A DNA stretch of 64,000 nucleotides from Rhodobacter capsulatus (GTDB lineage Bacteria > Pseudomonadota > Alphaproteobacteria > Rhodobacterales > Rhodobacteraceae): positions 38,113 through 102,112 of the forward strand of contig NZ_SWJZ01000050.1 in NCBI RefSeq assembly GCF_005144475.1, in the 5' to 3' direction. The notes under the pieces are model-generated. The model saw nothing but the letters and a program-made list of their open reading frames with translations. It ran no database searches and was not told the origin of the DNA. Below are positions 19,442 to 28,074 of the stretch, piece after piece (positions within the stretch are counted from its first letter, which is position 1; every line of letters begins with the position of its first letter). A program made the position numbers and the translations under genes.

Positions 19442-20929
19442 ATGCAGGCACTTCGAAAAGTTCTCGGCGAGAACGACAAGCTTGCGTATCTAACGATGAT
19501 GACCGCTCGGCTCGCGGAAATGAAACGGGTTCTCAAGCGTGATGGCTGCATATTTTTGCACTGCGATCCAACTGCGTCCCATTACCTAAAAATGGTTCTC
19601 GACATTATCTTCTGCCCACAGTGCTTTGTGAATGAGATCATCTGGCAGAGGTCTCAGGCGAAGGGCGACAGTAGGCGAAGGTTCGGTCGCAACCATGACG
19701 TCATATTGATGTATGGCAATGGAGATGGATATGATTTCCATCCGGTCTTCATGGAAACGGACGAGGAATATGCTTCGCGCTTCAACAAGGATGATGGCGA
19801 TGGCCGGGGCGCTTACCACTCCGCTCCCCTAGATAGTCCAAGCCTCAGGCCCAACCTGATCTACAAGTACAAGAACTACGAGCCCCCAGCAAAAGGCTGG
19901 CGTGTCTGGTTCGAAGAAATGCAACGGCTTGACGCGGACGGACTATTGATGTTTCCCGAACGCCATGATCAGCGGATCAGGCGTAAACTCTACCTCTCAG
20001 ATGCGCCTGGTCCGATGCTGGGTGACGTGTGGACAGATATTCGACCACTTCAAGGTAGTGCACGCGAATCTCTTGGATACCCAACTCAAAAACCCATATC
20101 TTTGCTGCAAAGAATTCTGGCGTGCGCGTCTTCGGAAGGAGATGTCATCCTCGATCCTTTTTGCGGTTGCGGAACTTCGATCCATGCTGCGGAAGCGATG
20201 GGACGCCACTGGATCGGCATTGATGTGGCGTTTCAAGCGATGCGCGTGGTTGAAGACCGCCTCAAGAACTCCTTCCCCGGGATCAGCTATGATGTCTTCG
20301 GTATCCCGACGAGTGAGAGCGGTGCACGTTGGTTGGCGGAGAACGACCCATTCAAGTTCGAGGAGTGGGCAGTAAACATAATTGGCGGTATGCATTCCGG
20401 GAAGTATCGTTCGGACGGCGGCGTCGACGGCTCCTTCTATTTCCTGACAGGGAAAAACGACACCAACAGCCGCGGAATCATCTCCGTGAAGGCTGGCAAG
20501 CACTTGAACCCAGGGATGATCCGGGACTTGGCTGGAACGCTTCATCGAGAGCGAAAGTTTACTGATGGCCCCAATGCTATTGCCGTGTTCATCTGTGCGG
20601 AGCGTCCTACAAAGGGAATGCTTGATGAGGCGCGTTCGGCTGGTGTCATTACCATGGACTTCGGTGACTACCCCGCCTTGCAAATCCTCTCGGTGGAGGA
20701 CATTTTTTCCGGAAATGGTATCCGAGTTCCGTTCCTATATGACGTCGTCAGCGCGGCGGCGGCGGGGCGTAAGAAGCTTGGACAGAAATCGCTTTACCTC
20801 GACCCGCGAGAGTTGGCGCGACAGCGGCAATTCCTATTCTCGATCACCAGTCAAGCGACCAGCGCAAAGCAATTGCCGCTGTTTTCGGAAACGAGGATCA
20901 TGCCTGAACCAATTTCAAAAGCTGGTTGA
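19442..20929 (+). pseudogene. Site-specific DNA methyltransferase with Mrr-like C-terminal domain, 5'-truncated
   Basis: 495 codons remain. It has the AdoMet-binding motif DPFCGCGTSIHAAEAMGR and the family segment LHCDPTASHYLK. Relatives carry about 90-100 more N-terminal residues with the catalytic (D/N)PP(Y/F) motif; none is visible here because the gene begins directly at the inverted repeat. From about residue 300 a Mrr-like restriction-endonuclease domain is seen (SDGGVDGSFYF, then IISVKAGKHLNPGMIRDL). Without the catalytic motif the enzyme should be inactive. GC content is lower than in the neighbours, which suggests transfer with the integrase element. Confidence 0.75.
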
Positions 20930-20933
20930 CGAG

Positions 20934-21443
20934 TCAAAGCGCCACCCAATCCTTGATCGCCGCGATCACGGCCTCCTCGTCATCGGCGGAGATGCCGAGG
21001 AACGGCCGGGCCGGGATGTCTCCCCAGGGGATCGAATGGAAATGGCGCCGCCCGCGCTTGTCGATGCCCATGAAGGCCCCGAATGCGCCTTGCTCGGCGC
21101 CGAATTGCATCACGGCCGACTGGATGGCGCGCGAGCTGATCCGGGCCCAGTCATCGCCCGAGGCGGTGGCGAAGTTGGTGATCGAGCTCAGGCTCTTCGT
21201 CGGCCCGATCAGCGGTTTGAGGGACACCGGCTCCTTGCGCGCCTCGTAGGCGGCGATTGTGGTCGAGCTCTTTGGCGCCCAGGGCGTGCCGTCGGGCGCT
21301 GTGCCCGTCTGAAACCGTTCGACGGTACTGTCGAGCAGCAGCTCGGCGATCTGCGCCATGAGATCGCCCTGGTTGGCAAGCTTGCCCTCGATCCCGGCCA
21401 GCGTGGCGGTGATCTGCTTGTCGTTCACTTCAACGGAAATCAC
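20934..21443 (-). CDS. Phage virion morphogenesis protein (Mu gpG-like), relic
   Basis: About 169 residues from the likely GTG start (VISVEVNDKQITATL). Family features are the motif RFQTGTAPDGTPWAP and the C-terminal IPARPFLGISADDEEAV, both also present in the gpG-like protein of the intact prophage at 50978-51532 (PARPYIGISAADQEGI). The protein normally completes the head or joins head and tail. The frame extends to 21542, overlapping the MuF gene, but the downstream GTG fits the paralogue's N-terminus. It is the end of the relic. Confidence 0.75.
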   Translation of the reverse strand: MISVEVNDKQITATLAGIEGKLANQGDLMAQIAELLLDSTVERFQTGTAPDGTPWAPKSSTTIAAYEARKEPVSLKPLIGPTKSLSSITNFATASGDDWARISSRAIQSAVMQFGAEQGAFGAFMGIDKRGRRHFHSIPWGDIPARPFLGISADDEEAVIAAIKDWVAL

Positions 21444-21502
21444 TGCTATACTTCTTTGGCTGGCGCGGGACATCGACCGCTGCGGATTGGCCGTGGGTGC
21501 GC

Positions 21503-22792
21503 TCAGGGCGTAAAGGTCGGGGACGCGCCAGTCTTCACCCACATCGTGACGAGAGAAAGCCTGCGGCGTCCGGCCAGCAGCTCGAAGACCGCGACGAGGG
21601 TTTCTTCGCCGAAGCGTTTCGTCAGAAGGATCCGAGGCCCGCGCCCGGGTTTCTGGTCGGCCGGTTCAAGGCTGTCGGGCGCGTTCAAGAGAGCGCCGAG
21701 GCGGCCGAAATCATAGGCCGTCACGGCGCGCTGCCCCCGGGTCCGCTCCAGCTCGGGGGTGCCGTGCTCGGCGATCGCATGCCGAACGGCGCTCTCCTCT
21801 ACTAGATAGTCATAGAGAGCAGGCTTGAGCAGTTGCCCCAGAGCCCCCTCGATGCGCGTGGCATCGTGGGTCGTAACCAGCCCGAGCGTGCGCTGCGGCT
21901 CGACCAGGACATCGGGCGAGATCGGCGCCCCGCCGCGCTCGCCCTGAACACGCTCGACCCAGCGTCGGATGGTGTCGGCTGTCGACGGCGCATCGCGATA
22001 GCCGGTGGCGATGGCATCTCGGGTCGCGGCCGGAACCTCGTGCATGAAGTTCGTCGCCAGGCTGGTCGGCCATTTCCCGGCTTTTTCGGCCAGCGCCGTG
22101 ATGGTGTTGGCAATGGTGGCGCCAGGCGCGTGATCCCAGCCGCGGTCGATGCCCTTCGGGGCGCCGGTGCGCGGATCCGGCATCGCCCAGTCCGTCGGCA
22201 GCTTCTTCGCCGGATCGCCACCGAGACGGATCGCCATCGCGATGGACATTGCGCCGCGCACAGAACAGCCGCAGCCCCAGCCGTTGGGCGGGAAGTGGCT
22301 TTGCCAGAACGGGTGGTCGATCGGCAAGATCAGGCCATCCCACGCCAAGTGCTGCAGGCGCGGATGCTCGGCATTGCTGTGCCGATAGACGAGGAAACTG
22401 AAGCCCTTAGCCTTCAGCTGGGCCCAGCGGCCCGCGGCGTAGGAGGTCGAGATGTTCGTCTTCCAGATCACCTTGGTGCGCCAGGCCTCGCCCTTGGCAG
22501 TGCCTTCGCCGGTCCAGCCGTGCCAGCCGTGCTTTTCGACGATCGCTCGGAAATCGCGCCGGAACACCTCCAGCCCGGTGCCCTCGGTCAGCGAGCGATC
22601 GACGGCGCCCAGGATGTCGGCAATCAGATCCTGCTTGATCGCGCCCGCCACCATGCCCGCTCGATCATGCGCCGGACCCGAGATATCGTCCCATCGCGTG
22701 GTACCCACAAGGTTGCGCAGGCGCAGCCTGAACGCCGCCACCTGTTCGTCGAAGGGGCGGCGCAACAGGAGCGCGAGCGGATCGTCAGCCAT
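21503..22792 (-). CDS. MuF-like head morphogenesis protein with PBECR-type tail, relic
   Basis: 429 residues from ATG 22792 (MADDPLALLLRRPFDEQ). The MuF core has WKTNISTSYAAGRWAQL and the His/Cys segment PFWQSHFPPNGWGCGCSVR. The last 100 residues (AVTAYDFGRL, RILLTKRFGEETLVAVFELL) look like a PBECR nuclease-like domain often fused to MuF proteins. The frame is intact, but the gene has lost the phage around it. It overlaps the portal fragment by 8 bp. Confidence 0.75.
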   Translation of the reverse strand: MADDPLALLLRRPFDEQVAAFRLRLRNLVGTTRWDDISGPAHDRAGMVAGAIKQDLIADILGAVDRSLTEGTGLEVFRRDFRAIVEKHGWHGWTGEGTAKGEAWRTKVIWKTNISTSYAAGRWAQLKAKGFSFLVYRHSNAEHPRLQHLAWDGLILPIDHPFWQSHFPPNGWGCGCSVRGAMSIAMAIRLGGDPAKKLPTDWAMPDPRTGAPKGIDRGWDHAPGATIANTITALAEKAGKWPTSLATNFMHEVPAATRDAIATGYRDAPSTADTIRRWVERVQGERGGAPISPDVLVEPQRTLGLVTTHDATRIEGALGQLLKPALYDYLVEESAVRHAIAEHGTPELERTRGQRAVTAYDFGRLGALLNAPDSLEPADQKPGRGPRILLTKRFGEETLVAVFELLAGRRRLSLVTMWVKTGASPTFTP

Positions 22793-23625
22793 CGAGCGCG
22801 TCCTCGCGCCCGGCGAATTCGGCCGCAAGCATCGCGGCCGCGAGACGGTTTGCCAGGCGCTGCGTTTCGGCCTGGCCGAAGCCTTCTTCGAGCATCGCCC
22901 GGAATTCCTCGATCGTGCTGGCGGCGGTCAGCATGGCCTCGATCCGCTCGATCATCGCCACGACGACCGGCTGCGCTTCGACCCCCAGACGCTCGGCCAA
23001 GGCACCGATCTGGTCACCCCCCGAAATTTCGCCCGTGGAGGCCCCTTCTTGCTGCAGGGCCACGTCACCCCCAGACCGCCCCGCACCCCCTTTAATTTTC
23101 CCGGAGATCGCTTCAATGACCCCTTTGCGCCCCGTGGGGTCGGTCGGGTCGGTGGTTGACGGCTGGTTGCCGCCGGAAACCGGCCGCAGGATGCGCGCGC
23201 CGGGTTTCGGCTGCGCCCATCCGAACCGCGCCCGGGCCTCGGCCTCCTCGATCTCGACGCCGTTGCGCACGAGCACATCGAGCGAGTCGGCGATCAGCTT
23301 CAGATCCTCGGCCTTCGGGCGGGCGATCTTCAGGCGAGGGTAGCGTTTCTGCGGCCCATATTCGAGCTGGATCCACGGTCGGATAAGGTCGCGGTTGAGG
23401 ATCGCCGCCAGAGCCATCGCGTCGGCGGTCTCGATGTCCTCCTGGACAAGCCGGTGTTCCTGGCCGACCGCATGCCCGCCCGCAATGGCGTCGGTGGTCG
23501 CGGTCTGGCCCAGTACCGCCTTCGAGATCTGCTGATCGAGGTGGGCGATGCACTTTTCGTAAAGGTTAATTGAAGCGCCGACGGATTTCGTTTCGACGAA
23601 GTCGATCGACATCGTGTCGGGGATG
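22785..23625 (-). pseudogene. Mu gp29-like portal protein (DUF935), 5'-truncated
   Basis: About 275 residues correspond to the C-terminal half of a DUF935 portal (full length about 460-520). The hallmark segment is YEKCIAHLDQQISKAVLGQT, followed by ATTDAIAGGHAVGQEH. The first visible residues (IPDTMSIDFVETKS) are still portal-like, then a TGA and a different gene begin. The N-terminal half is gone. Confidence 0.75.
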
Positions 23626-24672
23626 AGCCTTCATCGCGGCGATAAAAGGCTGCAACTCCACGATCAGCCTCTGCGCTGCCGTTGCCAGGTCTGCATCGGC
23701 GATCCCGTCGAATTCCGCGACGGCCTCAAGCCCCGCGAGGGGGTGGTAGCTCAGCCGGCACAGGCGGAAACGGATCCGCTCCGGGTCGTTGCGCCGTGCC
23801 GCGTCGCGCGTGGCGGAACAGGTGAACCGCGCCGGGGTGCCGGTGGCATCGGGCGGCAGGGTGATCCCCTCGAGGGGGAGATGGTCGCGCAGCAGGATCT
23901 CTTCGATGTCTGGTTCATGGGGCACCGGGCGCAGGGTCACGCTGCGCGAAAGCGGCGCGGCGCACCATGGGCTTGCGGCGGCCTCGGGGAGGCGCGCGCA
24001 CCAGTGCGCCCTGCTTTCAGGCGGAGCTGTCTCAAGCGACGAAACCGGGACAACCCCGAATCGTCCCGCCGGGTCCGTGGCCTCGAGTGTGATCCACTCA
24101 AGCATCGCCGGTTGTCCCGGCGCGGCCGGGGGCGGACCGCCCTGCAGCAGATCATGGGCCTGCGGCCGGGCGTCGAGCGCGGTGATCACGCAGACCCCGG
24201 GCGCGGCAGCGGCGCCGCGCGGGCAAGATGTCTTCACGCGGATCTGGGGGGTAAAGGGCAGTTGCAGCCGAAGCGTGCCGATCTGCGCCGCGAGCGGCGC
24301 GCGCGCAAGCTCCGCCCAGCCCCGCGCATGGGCCACGCGCGCGCTTGCGCTGCGGATCTCGAAGCCGATCCGGTCGGCGAAGGGGGCGGTGATCAGGCCA
24401 AAGGCAACCAGTGCCGCCACAAGCCGCGTGGGAAGCGAGGCCAGCCCCGCGACGAGACGACAGGCGACATAGGTGACCGGCGCACAGGCTGCCATCGGCA
24501 GGCCAAGCGGTGCAAGGAAGAACGTCAGGGTCAGCAACACGCCCAGAAGGCCTGTGCTGCCAAGCACGATCTGTTGCACCGGCTTTGCATGGCGCCAACC
24601 CGACACAGAGAGGCCGAGCAGGCCCGACAGCAGGCCGAGGACGGCGATCCAGAACAGGGGCGCGGGGGACAT
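23566..24672 (-). CDS. Unknown membrane protein whose 3' end runs into phage DNA
   Basis: I do not recognise this protein. It has three N-terminal TM helices (residues about 3-22, 34-54, 59-105), then a soluble part of about 260 residues with paired cysteines (TSCPRG, GVCVITA, AHWCARL, PWCAAPL, FTCSATR), suggesting disulfides outside the cytoplasm. The last 20 residues or so (HPRHDVDRLRRNEIRRRF) are an out-of-frame reading of the portal relic, so the native C-terminus has been lost. ATG 24672 is preferred because the hydrophobic helix follows at once. An ATG 33 nt upstream is possible. Confidence 0.55.
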   Translation of the reverse strand: MSPAPLFWIAVLGLLSGLLGLSVSGWRHAKPVQQIVLGSTGLLGVLLTLTFFLAPLGLPMAACAPVTYVACRLVAGLASLPTRLVAALVAFGLITAPFADRIGFEIRSASARVAHARGWAELARAPLAAQIGTLRLQLPFTPQIRVKTSCPRGAAAAPGVCVITALDARPQAHDLLQGGPPPAAPGQPAMLEWITLEATDPAGRFGVVPVSSLETAPPESRAHWCARLPEAAASPWCAAPLSRSVTLRPVPHEPDIEEILLRDHLPLEGITLPPDATGTPARFTCSATRDAARRNDPERIRFRLCRLSYHPLAGLEAVAEFDGIADADLATAAQRLIVELQPFIAAMKAHPRHDVDRLRRNEIRRRFN

Positions 24673-24830
24673 CGTAAAAAGACCTTTTGAAATCACGTGC
24701 CGCACAGGGCGTTCTGATGGACACGAGGATCACCCGATCTTGCCTGCGCGACAAGCAGTTTCCAAACCGCGCGCTGCCGTTGGCTGCACGAACGGACCTG
24801 CGTGCAAAGCGACCGAAGCCGGGCTTGCCC

Positions 24831-25040
24831 CTAACCGGGATGCAGTTCCACGCAGTTGAGATTGTGATGAAACGCCGCAAACACCGCCCCGATGACGGCC
24901 CCGGAAAGAACCGCGACAAGCGCAAGGGTCCATCTGCCGCGTCTTGCCAATCCGACACCCAGGGCCAAGCCGATCAGGAAAGACCCCCCGCCGCAGGGGT
25001 CGAAAAGCGTTGACAGCAGGCATGCGGCGTAAGGTGTCAT
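24831..25040 (-). CDS. Small membrane protein, unknown
   Basis: 69 residues with two predicted TM segments (FLIGLALGVGLARRG and LALVAVLSGAVIGAVFAAF). Start ATG 25040 is the first Met that precedes the hydrophobic stretch. The Shine-Dalgarno is weak and no domain is recognised. The longer open frame upstream is antisense to the divergent gene at 25197 and is ignored. Confidence 0.45.
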   Translation of the reverse strand: MTPYAACLLSTLFDPCGGGSFLIGLALGVGLARRGRWTLALVAVLSGAVIGAVFAAFHHNLNCVELHPG

Positions 25041-25196
25041 CGCAGGGTTCCGCCGCAAATTGGCCTGTGAAACGTCCCGGCGGTTCGACCCTGCGCAGGG
25101 TCGGGCGCAAGCCCATCCGCGATCGCATCGGCCGCATTGCACCTTGGCGCGGGGCATGAAAGGGAACAAGGACCACAGCCGGTAGGACGTTGCACA

Positions 25197-25988
25197 ATGT
25201 TCCTCACGGCCCTGATGTTCGGGATGATGGTCCTGATCCTGTCCCTCCAGCTCTTGGGCGGATTTCCGCGCCTTTACCGGCCCTTCGGCAAACTGTCCGA
25301 CGCGGAGCTGCGCCGCCTGATCCCGCATCTCTTCCTGATCTTCCCGGCGATGGCGGCCTTCGTGGTGTTCCACCGCTTGGTGCTTCTCATCCTGCCCGCG
25401 GCGGTCGGGCTCTGGTGCGGCGGCCGCATCCGCCGCCCCTGCGCCGCCTGTGGCTTTGCACGCCGGAACCCGGCTTCCTTTCCACACTCGCGCCGGTCTG
25501 ACGCCTCTTTCCGCCCTTGCCGCATCCGGGTAGTCTGGCCGCATGACCAAGAAATATCCCCGCACCTTTCATTTGCCGATCTCGCCCGGTGCCAGCAGCG
25601 ACGACAAGATCATGACCTCGCTAGAGGGGTTGATCTGCGACGATCTGGTGATCACCGAAAAGATGGACGGCGAGAACACGACGCTGCACCGCGGCGGCTG
25701 CCACGCGCGCAGCCCCGACAGCCGCAACCACCCCTCGCGCGATTGGCTCAAGGCCTTTGCCGCGGGTATCACGCCGCAGCTGGCCGGGGGCGAGCGGATC
25801 GTCGGCGAGAACCTCTATGCGCGCCATTCGGTGGGCTACGACGCGCTGCCCGCGTGGTTTTTGGGCTTTGCCTGGATATTGGGCGACGAGGTGCAGCCCT
25901 GGGATCTGACGCTCTTGCGGTTCGAGGAACTGGGCATCACGCCGGTGCCGGTGCTCTGGCGCGGGCCTTGGCGCCCTGGGCTCTTTGA
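25197..25988 (+). CDS. Putative small membrane protein with uncertain 3' end
   Basis: The first 85 codons from ATG 25197 encode a plausible protein with two TM helices (MFLTALMFGMMVLILSLQL and LFLIFPAMAAFVVFHRLVLL). After about residue 85 the frame stays open but becomes Arg/His-rich and overlaps the RNA ligase gene for 446 bp in another frame, so the tail is unlikely to be real. Either the gene suffered a frameshift near 25.45 kb or the stop was lost. No family was recognised. Confidence 0.35.
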   Translation: MFLTALMFGMMVLILSLQLLGGFPRLYRPFGKLSDAELRRLIPHLFLIFPAMAAFVVFHRLVLLILPAAVGLWCGGRIRRPCAACGFARRNPASFPHSRRSDASFRPCRIRVVWPHDQEISPHLSFADLARCQQRRQDHDLARGVDLRRSGDHRKDGRREHDAAPRRLPRAQPRQPQPPLARLAQGLCRGYHAAAGRGRADRRREPLCAPFGGLRRAARVVFGLCLDIGRRGAALGSDALAVRGTGHHAGAGALARALAPWAL

Positions 25989-26169
25989 AACCATCGCGGC
26001 GGGGCTTGACCCCGACCGGCAGGAGGGCTTCGTCGCGCGCGTGGCCGCGGCCTTCCCGGAGGCCGAGATGCCGCGCCGGATGGGCAAATATGTCCGCGCG
26101 GGCCATGTGCAAAGCGAGACGCACTGGATGCACGCGGCCCTTGTGCCGAACGGGCTGAAGGGCGCATGA
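25543..26169 (+). CDS. Stand-alone RNA ligase
   Basis: A 208-residue nucleotidyltransferase-type ligase. It has the adenylated-lysine motif I (TEKMDGENTT), the motif III-like segment VGENLYARHSVGY, motif IV EGFVARV, and a C-terminal GKYVRAGHVQSETHWMH with the motif V lysine. The family seals broken RNA ends in repair, but no paired end-healing kinase/phosphatase is nearby. The length is normal for this compact bacterial group. It overlaps the next small frame by ATGA. Confidence 0.85.
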   Translation: MTKKYPRTFHLPISPGASSDDKIMTSLEGLICDDLVITEKMDGENTTLHRGGCHARSPDSRNHPSRDWLKAFAAGITPQLAGGERIVGENLYARHSVGYDALPAWFLGFAWILGDEVQPWDLTLLRFEELGITPVPVLWRGPWRPGLFETIAAGLDPDRQEGFVARVAAAFPEAEMPRRMGKYVRAGHVQSETHWMHAALVPNGLKGA

Positions 26170-26324
26170 GCCTTGCGCTCGGGCTTTTGTCGCACGATCC
26201 GCGGATCGGCAAGATTTTCCTTGCACCGCATCTGGCGGCGAAGTTCGGCGCGGGCACGTCCAAGATCCGCTTTCAGGGCTGCGCCGCCGCCCGGCATGAC
26301 GATCACATCCATATCCAGCTGTGA
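26166..26324 (+). pseudogene. C-terminal fragment resembling a murein endopeptidase (MepA-like)
   Basis: 52 codons beginning in the ATGA overlap of the RNA ligase stop. The end, FQGCAAARHDDHIHIQL, resembles the metal-binding C-terminus of penicillin-insensitive murein endopeptidases. The preceding IGKIFLAPHLAAKFG also fits that family. The rest of the domain (over 150 residues) is absent, so this is a remnant or at most a short coupled peptide. Confidence 0.45.
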
Positions 26325-26344
26325 GGCCCGCTTCCCGCTTGCGC

Positions 26345-26803
26345 TCAGCTGACGGGTCTGGCCAGCGATGTCAGCCGTCGGCTCAGACCCACGATCGCAA
26401 GACCCAGCCCGGTGATCAGGCAAAGACCCAATTCACCCCAGTCCAACGCGGCAAAACCGCCATTGAGTTTCGCAAAGCCGAACCCGACGCAGAGCGTGGT
26501 CAGAAAATTGACGGCGCTCTGTTGCGAGGCCGATTTCGGGATCAGCAGCGAAAATCCCGTGAACCCGATCACCACAGCCGCGCGCAAGCCCCAGTCGAGC
26601 CCCTCCGACAGGCTGATGCCGCCCTGGCCCACGTTCTCCAGCGTGGTCCGAACAAGGTCCGGGTCGTTGGAAAACAGGTCGTGCAGAAACACGCCCGATT
26701 GCCGATAGAGCTCTCTCCGCAGCGGGGCGGTGGCAAGGTCGAGGCCAATCGCAAGCGTGATCGGCAGGAAGAACATCAGCAGATGTCGAAAGACAAAGCC
26801 CAT
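26345..26803 (-). CDS. Membrane protein, unknown
   Basis: 152 residues with four likely TM segments (HLLMFFLPITLAIGLDLAT; AAVVIGFTGFSLLIP; AVNFLTTLCVGFGFA; LGLCLITGLGLAIVGL). ATG 26803 follows GGGGGGCAAG and precedes the first helix directly. It lies 17 bp after the ATP-grasp gene on the same strand, so the two are probably co-transcribed. No family recognised. Confidence 0.6.
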   Translation of the reverse strand: MGFVFRHLLMFFLPITLAIGLDLATAPLRRELYRQSGVFLHDLFSNDPDLVRTTLENVGQGGISLSEGLDWGLRAAVVIGFTGFSLLIPKSASQQSAVNFLTTLCVGFGFAKLNGGFAALDWGELGLCLITGLGLAIVGLSRRLTSLARPVS

Positions 26804-26820
26804 CTTGCCCCCCGGGCGGC

Positions 26821-27600
26821 TCAGCCAAGCGCGTCGATCGCCGCCGCCAGCTTCATCAGATCGGCGGCATAGAACCCGGCCGCATTGATGCAATTGGTCT
26901 CCAGCAGTTTCAAGCCGCTTTCGGTGCGGCAGATATCCATCACATAGGCGGGCGCGTAGCCGGGATTGAGACGGGCAAGATCCTGCGCAAAGGCAAGGGC
27001 ATCCGCGTCGATTTCGGGCCGATAGGTCACCCGCGCGCCTTCCTTGTAAAGCGAGGCGGTGACGACCTCATCCCGCACGATCCAGATCCGCCATTCTTTC
27101 AGGATGCGCGCCGGTTGCGTCAGCATCATCCGCGTTTCAGGGCGCAGCGACCCCTGCGGGATCTCCTCGGGGTCGAGCGTCATCACTTTGCGGGCAATCT
27201 CGAGGATCTCGGACGCGGGGCGGACCTTGCCCGCCTGTTCCTTGCCATCCGCGACAGGGCGGAGGAACCAGAGCCGCCCGTCGTCTGCCAAACCTTCCGC
27301 GATCTCGCGCAAGGTGCAGAATTTGGCGCCCGGCCCATTGAGCAGATACGCGCCCCAAGGGGCTTCTTCGACGAAGGGGCGGATCGTGAAGACGCCCGGA
27401 GAGAGCCCCTTGGCCCGGGCATACCGCCAGAGCGTATAGGCGCCGAACAGCACCACCGCCTTCGGGTCGCGCACCTCGGGTTCGGGGATCAGATCGCCGA
27501 CGAAAGGGACGACCTTGTGCCAGGAATAGGCGATCCCCAACCGGTCAAGCGCGTGGGCCAGTTTCTCCATGTCTTCGAAGGGCTGCAGGATCCACTGCAT
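26821..27600 (-). CDS. ATP-grasp domain protein (DUF4343-like)
   Basis: 259 residues from ATG 27600, with GGAGG 10 nt upstream. Recognisable ATP-grasp parts are the central lysine/acid region, EWRIWIVRDEVVTASLY (phosphate-binding/metal strand) and the C-terminal AYVMDICRTESGLKLLETNCINAAGFY, where D, E and N coordinate Mg-ATP. Such proteins ligate carboxylates to amines; the substrate here is unknown. The frame is open about 138 codons further upstream, but that part is low-complexity and lacks homology to the fold. Confidence 0.75.
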   Translation of the reverse strand: MQWILQPFEDMEKLAHALDRLGIAYSWHKVVPFVGDLIPEPEVRDPKAVVLFGAYTLWRYARAKGLSPGVFTIRPFVEEAPWGAYLLNGPGAKFCTLREIAEGLADDGRLWFLRPVADGKEQAGKVRPASEILEIARKVMTLDPEEIPQGSLRPETRMMLTQPARILKEWRIWIVRDEVVTASLYKEGARVTYRPEIDADALAFAQDLARLNPGYAPAYVMDICRTESGLKLLETNCINAAGFYAADLMKLAAAIDALG

Positions 27601-28074
27601 CGGGTTCGGGCCTCCGCCCCACAAAGGCAACGCGCAAGGCCCTTCCGTAGCATCCGCAGCCCGCAGCGTCACGATCCCTTCGTCCAGGACCGCAACCGGT
27701 CTCCGGCGGCATGGCACAAACCCGTTCGGGCGCCCGCAGACGGCTGAACCGCCCTTGCCGCAAGAAGTCTCGCGACTGTTCGGTCTGGCGCTGCTGCACC
27801 GCCCGAGTTCGGCGCCCGTGACAGGCCGCTGGGCGCCGACCGCATCGGCCGCGCCTCGACGTGCCTTTGTTCGAAGCACCCGTTCAGGCATGGCGCGGCG
27901 CCCATCCTGGCGCCTTCGCAACGGGCTGGGAGCGCACCAATGCCGCTGCAGCGGGGGCGCGGCCCAGCCCGGGCGCTTTGGCACGAACCGGTCATGCGGG
28001 GGCACGGTGAGCAAGTCCGACGGAGTTGGTCAGCCCCTCAGTCGTTTCCGGCCCCGGGGGCCATCCGGGAATAG
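27601..28074. other. Stretch with no supported gene
   Basis: About 470 bp, GC-rich, between the ATP-grasp start and the IS66-type relic. Open frames exist on both strands but are Arg/Pro/Ala-rich without domains or ribosome-binding sites. It may hold the ATP-grasp promoter and eroded insertion-sequence DNA. Confidence 0.5.

Larger units (their letters stand above)
20934..23625 (-). mobile_element. Relic of a second Mu-like prophage (head-gene fragment)
   Basis: Three consecutive minus-strand genes in Mu order: C-terminal part of the DUF935 portal, MuF-like head protein, and gpG-like virion morphogenesis protein. All other phage genes are missing. The portal frame is closed by a TGA at about 23.63 kb, exactly where a membrane-protein gene takes over. 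The same gene order occurs in the intact prophage further right, but the sequences differ, so this is an independent relic. Confidence 0.8.

Noticed and set aside
18532..19551. Minus-strand frame of 339 codons across the integrase remnant
   Set aside because: Antisense shadow that happens to read through the palindrome; no domain recognised.
26821..28014. Extension of the ATP-grasp frame to 397 residues
   Set aside because: The extra N-terminal 138 residues are low-complexity; ATG 27600 has a good GGAGG and starts the recognisable domain.
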